DNA of 64,000 nt from contig JARYMI010000004.1 of NCBI GenBank assembly GCA_029907205.1, positions 1 to 64,000 on the forward strand. Reading direction: 5' to 3'. The notes under the pieces were generated by a model that was not told the origin of the DNA, made no database searches, and worked only from the letters and a program-made list of their open reading frames with translations. Shown here piece after piece: positions 1-8,642 of the stretch (position 1 is its first letter; each line of letters starts with the position of its first letter). The stretch comes from Clostridiales bacterium. GTDB taxonomy: Bacteria; Acidobacteriota; Aminicenantia; Aminicenantales; UBA8522. Both the position numbers and the translations under genes were made by a program.

Positions 1-170
1 GTTGGGCCTTGAGGAAAAATCATACCATACTCGGGCAAATGTTACAAACGTTTTCGAGATATGAATTCGCCAAAGCGCTGAAACCCACGTTCCGCACTTT
101 GAGAGGGTGCATTTTTCGAATTAATCCATCCGGAGATGGTCATAATGATACCATCAATAATAAAAATTAG

Positions 171-197
171 GCTTTGTCCCAAAGTTGCTTGGTGATG
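171..197. repeat. Left terminal inverted repeat of the insertion sequence
   Basis: This 27-bp arm is the exact reverse complement of 1589-1615. It ends at the base before the transposase stop codon. Confidence 0.9.
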
Positions 198-1517
198 CTA
201 AATCCAAACATATTCCACCGTCAATCGGGAGAGTATTAGTTGTTTGTTCATCCTGAGATAATCCGTCCACAGTTTCTCCCAAAGACTCGGGACAAAGATT
301 TTTCTCATGGCTATGGCCAGCCAATTCATAAGACCCTTCTCACTCCAGCGCCTGCCTATTCTTTTTATCCTGTTCACCACCCGGCTAAAAGCACTCTCAA
401 GCGCATTCGTTGTCAGTGGGAGCCAGCCTTTGCCCTCCAGCCAGAAATCAAACACCAGAAGCGCATTCCGATAGAAGTTTTCCATATAGGCTCTGGCCTT
501 AGGGTACTTGTCGGGCGAAAGAGCCCTGATCAATTTCTCAAACCCCTTCTTGATCTCCTCAACAAGCTCTACCACAAGCTCTTTTTCAGGTTCAAGCACC
601 TCCTCCAACAGCTCTTTGGTCAAAGAAAAAAGCAGGATGTCCTCCATAAGCTTGCGAAAAGGCTGTTGTTCTTCTTTTTTCCACCCATCTTGATAGAGAA
701 GAATCGGGAGGTCTCTCTTCCCATGCCAGATGCAACGCTGCTGTCTCATCCCTTCAGAAAGCAGATTCTCCTCAATACCAGGCTCACCATCAGAGAGAAG
801 CACTTCCAGCTTCCTGTAGTCCAATCTCTTCTCCAGGTCCTGGCGGATAGACGCCCAATCCTTATTCACCCAAAAACCGACTGGTTCAAACCGTTTCCCC
901 ACATCCTCAGAGGCAAAAGCCCAGCGCAACGGCCTCTGTCCTACAGAGAGACCTCTGCCTTCCTGAAGCTCTACCTTCGTCCCATCAGCCATCAGGAATT
1001 TAAATGGACGATGCTGGAAGGACGGCCACTGCCCATATTTCTCTGTCAGTTCCTGCACTCTTCTATACACGGTGCTTTTGGCAGGAGCCGAGCCTTTGAT
1101 CCTGCGAACTTCCTTACTGGCCAATCGATAAGAGAGATGAATTACCTGTCCGACTGCAGCTTCCAGAGACTCTTCCTGATACTGTTTATAGCGTGTAACC
1201 CCAAGCTTCCTCACCAAGGGACAAAATACTGTTTTCTTCTTCTTGTCATATATCTGGCCCAACCGATAACGCACCGTCCCAAAGGAAGTTCGAAACACCC
1301 TCCCTATCTTTCGCCGGCCATAACGGATATATCTGCCCGGCTCACTGATTATCTGTTCCTCTACTGTTTTCTCCTCCAGGGCATGAAGAATGGCTTTCAC
1401 CATAGATCGCATCAGAATATCTTTATCCTGTTCAAGGCCTCTCAAAATTCCATTGAGTGTGAGACCGATTTCTGGTACCTTATAAGCAAGGACGATCTTG
1501 ATTTCGAGTTCGTCCAT
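198..1517 (-). CDS. DDE transposase, mutator-like (IS256/ISLre2/ISH6-type)
   Basis: This 439-residue protein is the transposase of the element at 171-1615. The sequence shows a candidate DDE triad. The first Asp is in a MADGTKVEL stretch near residue 177, the second is in LLSDGEPGIEENL near 244, and the Glu is in a C-terminal NALESAF stretch near 371, followed by a basic helix with an RRWSEKG motif. That spacing and the alpha-helical insert before the Glu are typical of mutator-superfamily transposases. The N-terminal 120 residues are basic and probably bind the inverted repeats. The frame is intact, so the enzyme may be active. I cannot fix the exact IS family without a database comparison. 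Confidence 0.85.
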   Translation of the reverse strand: MDELEIKIVLAYKVPEIGLTLNGILRGLEQDKDILMRSMVKAILHALEEKTVEEQIISEPGRYIRYGRRKIGRVFRTSFGTVRYRLGQIYDKKKKTVFCPLVRKLGVTRYKQYQEESLEAAVGQVIHLSYRLASKEVRRIKGSAPAKSTVYRRVQELTEKYGQWPSFQHRPFKFLMADGTKVELQEGRGLSVGQRPLRWAFASEDVGKRFEPVGFWVNKDWASIRQDLEKRLDYRKLEVLLSDGEPGIEENLLSEGMRQQRCIWHGKRDLPILLYQDGWKKEEQQPFRKLMEDILLFSLTKELLEEVLEPEKELVVELVEEIKKGFEKLIRALSPDKYPKARAYMENFYRNALLVFDFWLEGKGWLPLTTNALESAFSRVVNRIKRIGRRWSEKGLMNWLAIAMRKIFVPSLWEKLWTDYLRMNKQLILSRLTVEYVWI

Positions 1518-1588
1518 GGGGCTACACCTCCTTTGATTTGGATATCATCATTTGAAGGTTGTAGCCCTTCTTTTGTATTCATGTCAAC

Positions 1589-1615
1589 CATCACCAAGCA
1601 ACTTTGGGACAAAGC
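1589..1615. repeat. Right terminal inverted repeat of the insertion sequence
   Basis: This 27-bp arm is the exact reverse complement of 171-197. The start codon of the downstream plus-strand gene lies only 16 bp beyond it. Confidence 0.9.
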
Positions 1616-1631
1616 GAAAAATAAAAAGAAA

Positions 1632-2084
1632 ATGGCGAAGATAAAGCGGCTTGTCGAAATAACTTTCCTGGGCGTCGCCTCAGCGGCAATTCTCGCGCAG
1701 GCCACGGTCATCTTTTTAGACTGGCGGGAAAGCCGGCTGATTAAGAAGGAAATCTGGCAAGACTCTCACGCAGCCGTGACCAGGATCAACCCTTACTTCC
1801 CGCCGAGGTTGCTCGTTGAATTCAGGAATGAAGGAAAGTGGGCTGTGCCGAAAATTCGCCTGGAAGCTGTCTTTGAAAGGGACGGCCGGGAAATCGCCAG
1901 GGCGGAGAGGGATTACGGAGAAGTCAAGCCGGGCGAAAAAAGGGCGATCATGCTCCAGTCCATCTCGCTTCTACCGCGCGATGAAGCACTGGAACTTCCG
2001 GCCAGGGTCAAATATAGGCTCCTCGTCTTTCCCGGTTCGAGAAAACCCCTGCCCGAAATCACAGGCGAGTTAGACCTCAAGTAA
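1632..2084 (+). CDS. Small membrane-anchored protein with an FxLYD-like domain, directly behind the IS
   Basis: This predicted 150-residue protein has an N-terminal hydrophobic segment (about residues 6-24) followed by a short linker and a beta-rich domain. That domain (about 50-150) has the look of an FxLYD or similar extracytoplasmic fold: an NEGKWAVPKIRLEAVF stretch, then a GEVKPGEKR turn. I chose the first ATG after the insertion sequence because the frame upstream is only antisense transposase. There is no clear Shine-Dalgarno sequence before it. The IS ends 16 bp upstream, so the original promoter and perhaps the original N-terminus have been displaced. The function is unknown. It converges with the M20 hydrolase gene. 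Confidence 0.6.
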   Translation: MAKIKRLVEITFLGVASAAILAQATVIFLDWRESRLIKKEIWQDSHAAVTRINPYFPPRLLVEFRNEGKWAVPKIRLEAVFERDGREIARAERDYGEVKPGEKRAIMLQSISLLPRDEALELPARVKYRLLVFPGSRKPLPEITGELDLK

Positions 2085-2091
2085 CAGGGGC

Positions 2092-3390
2092 TCAGCGCTT
2101 CTGCCGCTCCGCTTCTAAATAATCGAGGATGACGGCCGACATGACCTTGATTCCGATGGGAATGCTCTTCTCGTCGGCGATGAACGTCGGCGAATGAACC
2201 GACGTCTTTTCCACATTCTCGGGGACGACGCCGAGCCAGAGCATCACCGATGGTATCTCCCGGGCAAAGTAACTGAAATCCTCGCCTCCCATGATCGGCG
2301 GCTCAAGCTGGACGTATTGATTTCCGCCCAGCACGCGCTCGATCGTCGGGAGAATTCTCTGGACGAGCCTGGGGTCATTGCGGAGAGCTGGCGTGCCGAT
2401 CGTGTAATTAAGCTTATAGGGCGCACCGGCCGCCTGACAGACGTGTTCTACCAGCCTTTCCACTTTCTCTTTGATCAGCCGGCGCTGGTCTCCTCCGTGA
2501 CTCCGGATAGTAGCCTTTAGCTCTGCCCTCTCGGGAATGACGTTTGCCGCGGCGCCGGCATGGAACGACCCCACGGTGATGACCGTATCGTTGTGGACGT
2601 TGATCTCCCGGGTCACCATAACCTGGAGAGCTGTGACTATCTGGGCGCCGACGACGATCGGGTCAATGCATTCATGCGGGGCAGAGCCATGGCATCCCGC
2701 GGATTCAATGACCAACGTGAACCCATCGACGTTGGCCCCGGCGTACTCGGCCGCGTACTTAATGACGCCGGCCTTGGCTGTGTCCTCAACGTGGAAAGCA
2801 AACATCGCCTCAGGCCGGATATCCCGGAAAACGCCGGCTTTGAGCATTTCGGCGGCGCCGTCGCCGAACTCCTCGGCCGGCTGCGCGACAAAAAGCACCG
2901 TGCCCGAAAGCTCGGACCTCAGCTCCGAGAGGACGTGAGCGACTCCCAGGAGCAGAGTGGTGTGGATATCATGGCCGCATGCGTGCATTATCCCGACCTC
3001 CCGGCCGTTGAGCATGGCTTTCTCTTTTGACCGGAAAGGGAGGTCTGTCTCCTCGGTGATGGGAAGAGCATCCATGTCCCCGCGCATCCCGACGACCGGC
3101 CCCTTTTTCCCGCCGCGAAGAATGCCCAAAACGCCGGTCCCGGCGATCCCGGTCCTTACCTCGAGCCCGAGCTTCTGGAAATAATCGGCGACGATCCCTG
3201 CTGTCCGTTTCTCCTGGAAAGCGAGCTCAGGGTGGGCGTGAATATCCCGCCGGATTTCGATAAGGGCCGGGGTGATTCTTTCAACAATGGCTCCGACTCG
3301 CCTATAAAAGGATTTTTCAGCCGTTCGGACGTCAGCAAGCAGTAATGAGGCCGAAAGAGCATAAAACAGGAAACTTTGCTTTAGTCTCAT
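2092..3390 (-). CDS. Exported M20-family amidohydrolase/metallopeptidase
   Basis: This 432-residue hydrolase has an N-terminal signal peptide (about residues 1-22). It then shows the M20D amidohydrolase signatures: GDMDALP near 104-110, the HACGHD metal-binding motif at 136-141, a PAEE stretch near 169-172 holding the catalytic acid pair, and a GGEDFSYF motif near the C-terminus. Members cleave N-acyl amino acids, hippurate-like amides or short peptides using two divalent metals. The signal peptide places it in the periplasm or outside, whereas most family members are cytoplasmic. Its substrate cannot be read from sequence. It fits the run of exported peptidases in this window. Confidence 0.88.
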   Translation of the reverse strand: MRLKQSFLFYALSASLLLADVRTAEKSFYRRVGAIVERITPALIEIRRDIHAHPELAFQEKRTAGIVADYFQKLGLEVRTGIAGTGVLGILRGGKKGPVVGMRGDMDALPITEETDLPFRSKEKAMLNGREVGIMHACGHDIHTTLLLGVAHVLSELRSELSGTVLFVAQPAEEFGDGAAEMLKAGVFRDIRPEAMFAFHVEDTAKAGVIKYAAEYAGANVDGFTLVIESAGCHGSAPHECIDPIVVGAQIVTALQVMVTREINVHNDTVITVGSFHAGAAANVIPERAELKATIRSHGGDQRRLIKEKVERLVEHVCQAAGAPYKLNYTIGTPALRNDPRLVQRILPTIERVLGGNQYVQLEPPIMGGEDFSYFAREIPSVMLWLGVVPENVEKTSVHSPTFIADEKSIPIGIKVMSAVILDYLEAERQKR

Positions 3391-3454
3391 TCTCTGACTC
3401 CTTTAGCGTTCCTGAATAGATTACACGGCAAGAGGGGGAAAAGCCCATACTCGG

Positions 3455-4348
3455 TCATTTTCTCTTGATCTTGATCAAGCAGGATGTGTCCTCGAAAGAC
3501 ATGTCAATTTCCAGTCCGCAGTGTTCAGCCCGGTGTTTCATGATCGCTTTAATAAGAGCTATGAACTCTTCGTAGGAAAATTTTGGTATCGCATATCCTC
3601 TCTTCAATACCTCCAGAGCGGCAAGCTTAAGACAGCGCACCTCGGCTTCCCTGTCGTCGGCCTTGGTTACCTCGCAGAGAGAACCGTAGAAATTGGATTC
3701 CATGATAACAAAAAAGAGGGCAAACTGCGCTGGTCCTTCGAGAAAAGGAAGCCAGGCCTCCATGGCCACTTTATAGCCCGGCCCATCAAGGAAGAAATTC
3801 TCAGCACGTTCTTCGCCACACTGTTCTTTTAGATAAAAAAAGACCCGGGTCATGAAGTTTAGCTCAGTTTCCGCGGTCATGAATTTTCTCTGATCTTCGG
3901 GGATCTCATAGATATTTCTGTAGGGAAGATCCGGGACGGAATAAAAAGGAAAACGGATGCCCTCTAAGTGAGAGATTTTCCAAACGCCTTCTTCCTTTTT
4001 GAGAGTAAAAATAAAAAGGTTCCGGGCTGGATTGAGATAGACTTCGACTTTGGCCAGGCCGCTTTTTAGGATCTTCAGATGACCGATTTCCATGGGAAGG
4101 GAAGCTTTATGCTGGCTATAAATACTGGCCAGAGATTCATAAAAGCTTTTAAAAAGAGGATAGAAATCTCCGGTCGTGATCTGCCGCCCTATCTCCAGAT
4201 TGCCCTGTTCGATACCTGTTTTAAATCCATTCAGAGTCTTTAGCACGTGCTCTTCCTCTTTTGACGGCGCCTCGACCTGTGCATGAAGAAAAAAAACGGT
4301 GCCAAAGAAATAGGCAATTAGGATGGGATATGCTCTTAGTTTTCTCAT
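3455..4348 (-). CDS. Secreted protein of unknown function
   Basis: This 297-residue protein has a signal peptide (about residues 1-24, ending in LHAQ) and no motif I recognise. Residues 30-125 look like a small alpha+beta domain: an EEHVLKTLNGFKTGIEQG helix followed by strands with an LFIFTLKKEEG hairpin, reminiscent of NTF2-like folds. The rest is mostly helical with scattered cysteines, including one in KEQCGEER and one in EHCGLE. It is divergent from the M14 peptidase gene across a 314-bp intergenic region. I cannot assign a function. Confidence 0.7.
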   Translation of the reverse strand: MRKLRAYPILIAYFFGTVFFLHAQVEAPSKEEEHVLKTLNGFKTGIEQGNLEIGRQITTGDFYPLFKSFYESLASIYSQHKASLPMEIGHLKILKSGLAKVEVYLNPARNLFIFTLKKEEGVWKISHLEGIRFPFYSVPDLPYRNIYEIPEDQRKFMTAETELNFMTRVFFYLKEQCGEERAENFFLDGPGYKVAMEAWLPFLEGPAQFALFFVIMESNFYGSLCEVTKADDREAEVRCLKLAALEVLKRGYAIPKFSYEEFIALIKAIMKHRAEHCGLEIDMSFEDTSCLIKIKRK

Positions 4349-4593
4349 TCTTTTGAGTTAAGCCTCGCGCTGTTGATCATTTCCCGACCTGCCATCCCGC
4401 TCCAGATAACTCTTGCTAATATTCAGGTCTGTCACGGGAATCGTTATCGATGCGGCTTCCTCCGATAATCTGGGTCTTCCTCAAGCTCAAGTGTTTTTTA
4501 GCTATTTACTTTTTCTATAAAACCTATAAAAAAACTTTCAACATATTGGTCTGCTGAAGTTCAAGGGTGAAGGAGAACGAGATCGTGTCTGGC

Positions 4594-4623
4594 TTGACAG
4601 AGCTTCCGGCGCTGTTTTAGTAT
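4594..4623 (+). promoter_or_regulatory. Predicted sigma-70 promoter for the M14 peptidase gene
   Basis: TTGACA at 4594-4599 and TAGTAT at 4618-4623 are separated by 18 bp. The predicted transcript starts about 30 nt before the ATG, whose Shine-Dalgarno sequence is AAGGAGAG. The remainder of the intergenic stretch 4349-4662 is AT-rich and shows nothing else I can name. Confidence 0.5.
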
Positions 4624-4662
4624 CACCTCGATTTCCTTAAACTGCCGTCAAGGAGAGTCCTG

Positions 4663-7281
4663 ATGAGACAAACCCTAAACGTCCTTCGCCTTCATCCCAA
4701 TCATTTTATCTCTCTTTTATTCTTTTCCCTGGCGCTTGTCAACTCAGGGTTCGCAGCGCCGCTCGACAACGGGCAGAACAAAATAACATCGCCCGAAGGA
4801 TTTTTCGGGTTCCAGCTCGGGAGTGACCATCAAATCGCCCGCTGGGATAAAATCGTTGACTACTTCAATCTTCTGGAAAAAGAAAGCGGCAAGCTCAAAA
4901 TCATCAACATGGGCCCTTCAACCGAAGGTCATCCTTTTCTCCTGGTCATCATTTCTTCCCCTGAAAACCTGGACAACCTCGAACGGCTGCGCCAAGTGAA
5001 CGTCAGGCTCAGCGACCCGCGCGGCCTGGCCGAGGAGGAGATAAAAAAATTGGTGGCCGAGGGAAAAGCCGTCGTCTGCCAGTCCATGAGCCTCCATGCC
5101 ACGGAGATCGGCGGGACTCAGATGGCGCCTGAGCTGGCCTATGACCTGGCCAGCGGCGCCGACGAGGAAACGCAGCGGATCCTGGACAACGTCATCTTCC
5201 TCATGATCCCCTGCTTCAACCCGGACGGCCAGATCATGGTCACCGACTGGTACCGGAAAACCGTCGGCACGGAGTACGAGGGCACAAGCCCTCCCTGGCT
5301 CTACCATAAGTATGTCGGCCACGATAACAACAGGGACGCCGACCATCTCAACATGATCGAATCGATTTACGCGGCCAAAATCCTGTACAGAGACTGGATT
5401 CCCCAGGCTTATATCGACCATCACCACATGGGCACTTACGGCGCCCGCTTATACATCCCCCCCTACTGTGAGCCCATCCGCCCCTACGCCGACCCTCTTA
5501 TCTGGCGGGAACACAGCTGGTACGGCGCCCACATCGCCTACAAACTTGAGGAAGCGGGAAAAACCGGTATTCTCAATGCCGCCCAGTTCCCCGGCTGGGG
5601 ACATTTCGGCTTCCACTGGATCACACCCTTTCACAACATCGCGGGAATGCTGACGGAGTCGGCTTCGGCCAAGCTGGCAACTCCTGCCTTCGTCCATCCG
5701 GAGCAGCTCCGCGGCAGCGCGCTCCAGTTCCCGGACTACGAGGCGCAGACGACTCTCCCCCATCCGTGGCCAGGGGGCTGGTGGAGGCTCCGGGACATCG
5801 TCGAACAGAAGAAAATTGCGGCCTGGGCCCTCCTTGACATCGCCGCTCGTCACAGAGAAACCGTCCTCTGGAATGCCTACCTCAAAGCTAAACGGCAGAC
5901 AGAGCGCGGCGCCAAAGGGAAGCCGGCCGCCTATGTCATCTCGGCCGCCCAGCACGATTTCCTCACCGCCGTTAAGATGATCAACAAGCTGCTCCTCTCC
6001 GGAGTCGAGATAAGGCAGGCCAAGAAAGAATTCGTTGCCGGAAGCGTCATCTATCCTGGAGGTTCGTTTGTCATCTCTCTGGCCCAGCCCAAAATGGGGC
6101 TTATCAGGAACTTACTCGGCCGGACATTCTACCCAGACAACTCGTGGACCAGGGACAGGAACGGCTCGCCGCGCCGGCCGTATGACATGGCCACGCACAC
6201 GATGAACGAGTTCATGGCCGTCGGAGTGGACCCGGTCGATGAAGCGGTCGCTGGGGAATTTGAGGTTCTAAACGGCGAGATCGCGGTGGCCGGGCACGTC
6301 GAGTCGGGCGGCCAGGCCTTCGTCTTCGACGGCCGGCTGAACGACAGCTTCAAGGCAGTAAACTTGCTTTTAGACAAGCGAATCCCGGTAAAGCGGGTGG
6401 ACAAGGCTGTTTCCGGGCTTAAGCCCGGGGATTTCATCGTCGCTGCAACGCCGGACGCCTTGTCTCTCCTGAAGGAAATCGCTGCCCAAACGGCGGTCGA
6501 TTTCAAGGCTCTAAAGGATATCCCCGGCCAGGGAATCCACGACATCAAGCGCCTGCGCGCCGCCATGTACCAGCGCTACTGGGGAGGCAACATGGATGAG
6601 GGCTGGACGCGTTTCCTCTTAGAGCAATTCGCCTTTCCGTACACATCTCTCTTCGACGCCGAAATTAAAAAAGGAAACCTCCGGGCAAAATACGATGTTA
6701 TCATCCTCCCTCATGACTCAGCCGGCATGATCACGGGAGAAAGGCTCGAATCCTGGGAAGGCCGGATGCCGGCTTATCCTCCAGAGTACCGGAGCGGGAT
6801 AGGCCAGGAAGGCGTCGAGGCGCTCAAGGCCTTTGTGGAGAAAGGAGGAATCCTGGTCACCCTGGGAGAGGCTTCAAACTTCGCCATCGAGAAATTCGGG
6901 TTGAGCGTCCGCAACGTCGTCGAGAAGACCGACTCGAAAGAGTTCTTCTGTCCGGGGTCGACGCTCAGAGTGATATGTGACAACACCCATCCCCTGGCTT
7001 ACGGCATGCCGCAAGAATCTCTCGCCCTTTTCTGGTCAAACCCAGCCTTCGAGATAACGCCCAGCCAGCACAACGAGCGCTACGAGACAATCGTCCGGTA
7101 TGTCGAGCGCGACATTATCCAGAGCGGCTGGCTCATCGGCGAAAAATATCTCTCCAACAAGGCCGCCATGGTCTCTGCCAGGTTGGGCCAGGGACGGGTG
7201 ATCCTCATCGGGTTCCGGACCCAGCACCGCGCTCAGACTCACGGCACCTTCAAGCTGCTCTTCAACTGCTTGTTCCAATAA
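4663..7281 (+). CDS. Exported M14-family zinc carboxypeptidase-like protein
   Basis: This 872-residue protein begins with a signal peptide (about residues 1-31, ending SGFAAPL). The peptidase M14 domain follows at about 60-400. It has an STEGHPFLLVIIS strand, an HATEIGG motif near 147 that supplies the His and Glu zinc ligands, a DHHHMG motif near 250 for the third ligand, and a later LTES motif that could hold the catalytic Glu. The C-terminal 400 residues contain alpha/beta segments with a GQGRVILIGF stretch, resembling glutamine-amidotransferase-like domains attached to this subfamily. Such proteins are probably extracellular or periplasmic peptidases in protein-degrading bacteria. A promoter and a good ribosome binding site precede it. 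Confidence 0.85.
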   Translation: MRQTLNVLRLHPNHFISLLFFSLALVNSGFAAPLDNGQNKITSPEGFFGFQLGSDHQIARWDKIVDYFNLLEKESGKLKIINMGPSTEGHPFLLVIISSPENLDNLERLRQVNVRLSDPRGLAEEEIKKLVAEGKAVVCQSMSLHATEIGGTQMAPELAYDLASGADEETQRILDNVIFLMIPCFNPDGQIMVTDWYRKTVGTEYEGTSPPWLYHKYVGHDNNRDADHLNMIESIYAAKILYRDWIPQAYIDHHHMGTYGARLYIPPYCEPIRPYADPLIWREHSWYGAHIAYKLEEAGKTGILNAAQFPGWGHFGFHWITPFHNIAGMLTESASAKLATPAFVHPEQLRGSALQFPDYEAQTTLPHPWPGGWWRLRDIVEQKKIAAWALLDIAARHRETVLWNAYLKAKRQTERGAKGKPAAYVISAAQHDFLTAVKMINKLLLSGVEIRQAKKEFVAGSVIYPGGSFVISLAQPKMGLIRNLLGRTFYPDNSWTRDRNGSPRRPYDMATHTMNEFMAVGVDPVDEAVAGEFEVLNGEIAVAGHVESGGQAFVFDGRLNDSFKAVNLLLDKRIPVKRVDKAVSGLKPGDFIVAATPDALSLLKEIAAQTAVDFKALKDIPGQGIHDIKRLRAAMYQRYWGGNMDEGWTRFLLEQFAFPYTSLFDAEIKKGNLRAKYDVIILPHDSAGMITGERLESWEGRMPAYPPEYRSGIGQEGVEALKAFVEKGGILVTLGEASNFAIEKFGLSVRNVVEKTDSKEFFCPGSTLRVICDNTHPLAYGMPQESLALFWSNPAFEITPSQHNERYETIVRYVERDIIQSGWLIGEKYLSNKAAMVSARLGQGRVILIGFRTQHRAQTHGTFKLLFNCLFQ

Positions 7282-7553
7282 ACTCCTTTTGATCTTACTC
7301 TGCCAATAATATAATACGCCGGAAGGCCGCCTGAGATGATCGGCCGGCCGAGGACGCTCAGAATATTTGAAAATTTTCCTTTGGCCTGAGCGTTCAATGA
7401 AATGAACGTAGGACGTGGAGAAAAAACCTGACGATCGTTGGCTGTAACTAAATATTAGTTGCATTCTTTATTTTTTAGTGCTCTCCTCATGATGAGCCGG
7501 AGAGAAAAACTTCTGAATATTTTACTATTATCGCCGCTGATCTTCCCTTGAGA

Positions 7554-7949
7554 TCAAAGCCAGTCGATCTCGATGATGTCCTGGACTTTCCTGAATTCTG
7601 GATCTCCAGTGATCAAGGGCGCTCTTTCCCGATAAGAAGTGGCCACGGCAAAGCAATCCGCATAGGATAGAGAGTATTTTGCCTTAATGCGTGCTGCTTC
7701 GATTACATCATGAAGCGCATTGGCTAGGGGTGTAATCGGCATGCTCGGCATAATAGTGTCGGTGAAATAATCAGCCTGGTTGAGCCCTCTCTCTCTGGCA
7801 ATGATGTAATATGTCTCCCCTACGTTGATGTCGTTGATGAGGGCATGAACATCATTATCCGCCAATAACTTCTTGACCTTCTCGCTGCCGGCTTCTTTTT
7901 TCAAATAAGCCAGAAGAGCAAATGAATCAAGGACGATTTTTTTCTTCAC
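7554..7949 (-). CDS. VapC-type PIN-domain toxin
   Basis: This 131-residue PIN-domain protein is the likely toxin (an Mg-dependent RNase) of a type II toxin-antitoxin pair. The four acidic positions expected for the active site are present: Asp in the N-terminal VLDSFALLAYL strand, Glu in NVGETYY, Asp in the YADCFAVA motif and Asp in TGDPEF. The upstream antitoxin gene overlaps it by 23 bp, which is usual for coupled translation in such pairs. Family members typically cleave tRNA or rRNA; the target here is unknown. Confidence 0.85.
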   Translation of the reverse strand: MKKKIVLDSFALLAYLKKEAGSEKVKKLLADNDVHALINDINVGETYYIIARERGLNQADYFTDTIMPSMPITPLANALHDVIEAARIKAKYSLSYADCFAVATSYRERAPLITGDPEFRKVQDIIEIDWL

Positions 7950-8175
7950 GGGCGAGTTCCTTTTTCCTCTCCTTTAATAAGGCCTTGGTCAGCGAGGAAC
8001 CTTTTTTAAACACTCCGCAGTAGGATTCAACCGGATTGTCGGGCAGCGGCCTGATTTCGATATGATCCTTGACAGCCTTGGCAATGACTTTTGTCCCGGG
8101 CTTGATCCCCAGTTTATCCCTTTCTTTTTTGGGAATGACGACCTGCCCTTTAGCTGAGGTTGTAACTATTGCCAT
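7927..8175 (-). CDS. AbrB/SpoVT-type antitoxin
   Basis: This 82-residue protein has an N-terminal swapped-hairpin AbrB domain (residues 1-45) with the typical KGQVVIPKKERDKLGIKPG pattern. The C-terminal basic tail probably wraps the PIN toxin. It is transcribed first and overlaps the toxin gene. The region upstream carries a promoter (8215-8244) overlapped by a perfect 8-bp dyad (8196-8224), which fits autorepression by the antitoxin or the complex. Confidence 0.87.
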   Translation of the reverse strand: MAIVTTSAKGQVVIPKKERDKLGIKPGTKVIAKAVKDHIEIRPLPDNPVESYCGVFKKGSSLTKALLKERKKELAREEKNRP

Positions 8176-8195
8176 TTGTTTTACTCCTTACTATT

Positions 8196-8224
8196 AGTTT
8201 AACTTTTTATATCCATGTTAAACT
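8196..8224. promoter_or_regulatory. Operator dyad in front of the toxin-antitoxin operon
   Basis: AGTTTAAC at 8196-8203 and GTTAAACT at 8217-8224 form a perfect inverted repeat with a 13-bp spacer. It covers the predicted -10 box and the transcription start, a position suited to repression by the AbrB-type antitoxin. Confidence 0.6.
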
Positions 8225-8244
8225 CTTAAGCCGCGGTTTGTCAA
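8215..8244 (-). promoter_or_regulatory. Predicted sigma-70 promoter of the toxin-antitoxin operon
   Basis: On the minus strand TTGACA (8239-8244) and TAACAT (8215-8220) are 18 bp apart, about 40 bp upstream of the antitoxin start codon, which has an AAGGAG site. Confidence 0.55.
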
Positions 8245-8300
8245 TAGCCCATTGATATCAGCCTTTATCAATACCGGTCTATCATACGGAGAGATACCTT

Positions 8301-8525
8301 AATATTTGCAGGACATGGGGCGATTGGATCAAGAGCGAGAGGCTCGATTTGAAGCTTTCCAAGCGCCAACTTTCACTCAAGTTTCATGTTGACGACACCT
8401 CGATCTACTTGTGGGAGAAGAACCGGGTCAAGCCGTCTAAGGACTTTCTTTGGCGCCTCCTTTCTTGTCCTCTCTCTTTCCTCAGCCCTCGGTCTGGCGA
8501 ACCATTCTTCTATCCGTGTCCTTAA
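8301..8525 (+). pseudogene. Remnant of an HTH/Xre-type DNA-binding domain
   Basis: In one plus-strand frame this stretch reads as an isolated helix-turn-helix domain. It has a GDWIKSERLDLKLSKRQLS helix pair, then a VDDTSIYLWEKNRVKPS recognition-helix region, very like the small Xre-type domains with a GDHIRKRRL...WE.NR..P pattern. It has no plausible start codon or ribosome binding site. The frame closes at a TAA at 8523-8525 after unrelated residues. I read it as the core of a decayed regulator or accessory gene. A functional small protein starting from a rare codon is possible but unlikely. Confidence 0.55.
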
Positions 8526-8642
8526 CCCGAAAGTTAAGTCCGCACACACGCTAACATCAGGTCTCGGTCCCTTAATCTTATTAGGAACGCGGCCTCATCG
8601 GCCCGTTAAGAATTTGCCGAAGGCGACCGATCGTTTTCTTTC

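Larger units (their letters stand above)
171..1615. mobile_element. Complete insertion sequence with 27-bp perfect terminal inverted repeats
   Basis: A 1445-bp element is bounded by perfect 27-bp inverted repeats at 171-197 and 1589-1615; the outer ends start GCTTTGTCCCAAAG. It carries one transposase gene on the minus strand. The transposase stop codon directly abuts the left repeat, so the element is compact. The 8-mer AATAAAAA occurs 4 nt outside each end (159-166 and 1620-1627), but it is not adjacent to the repeats, so I do not call a target duplication. Intact ends and an intact frame suggest a recent insertion. Confidence 0.9.

Noticed and set aside
1-170. Possible outward minus-strand promoter (TTGTAA with TATGAT) at the left end
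   Set aside because: The -35 box is weak and the gene it would serve lies outside the window. Nothing else was seen in these 170 bases.
159-1627. AATAAAAA on both sides of the IS as a target-site duplication
   Set aside because: Both copies lie 4 nt away from the inverted repeats and the words are low-complexity, so a duplication cannot be supported.
240-1631. Long plus-strand open frame running through the insertion sequence into the gene at 1632
   Set aside because: It is antisense to a good transposase, shows no protein-like pattern and only joins by chance with the real gene beyond the IS.
7282-7553. Several short inverted repeats after the M14 gene as terminators
   Set aside because: None has both a strong stem and a T-run; only a weak palindrome around 7446-7460 is visible.
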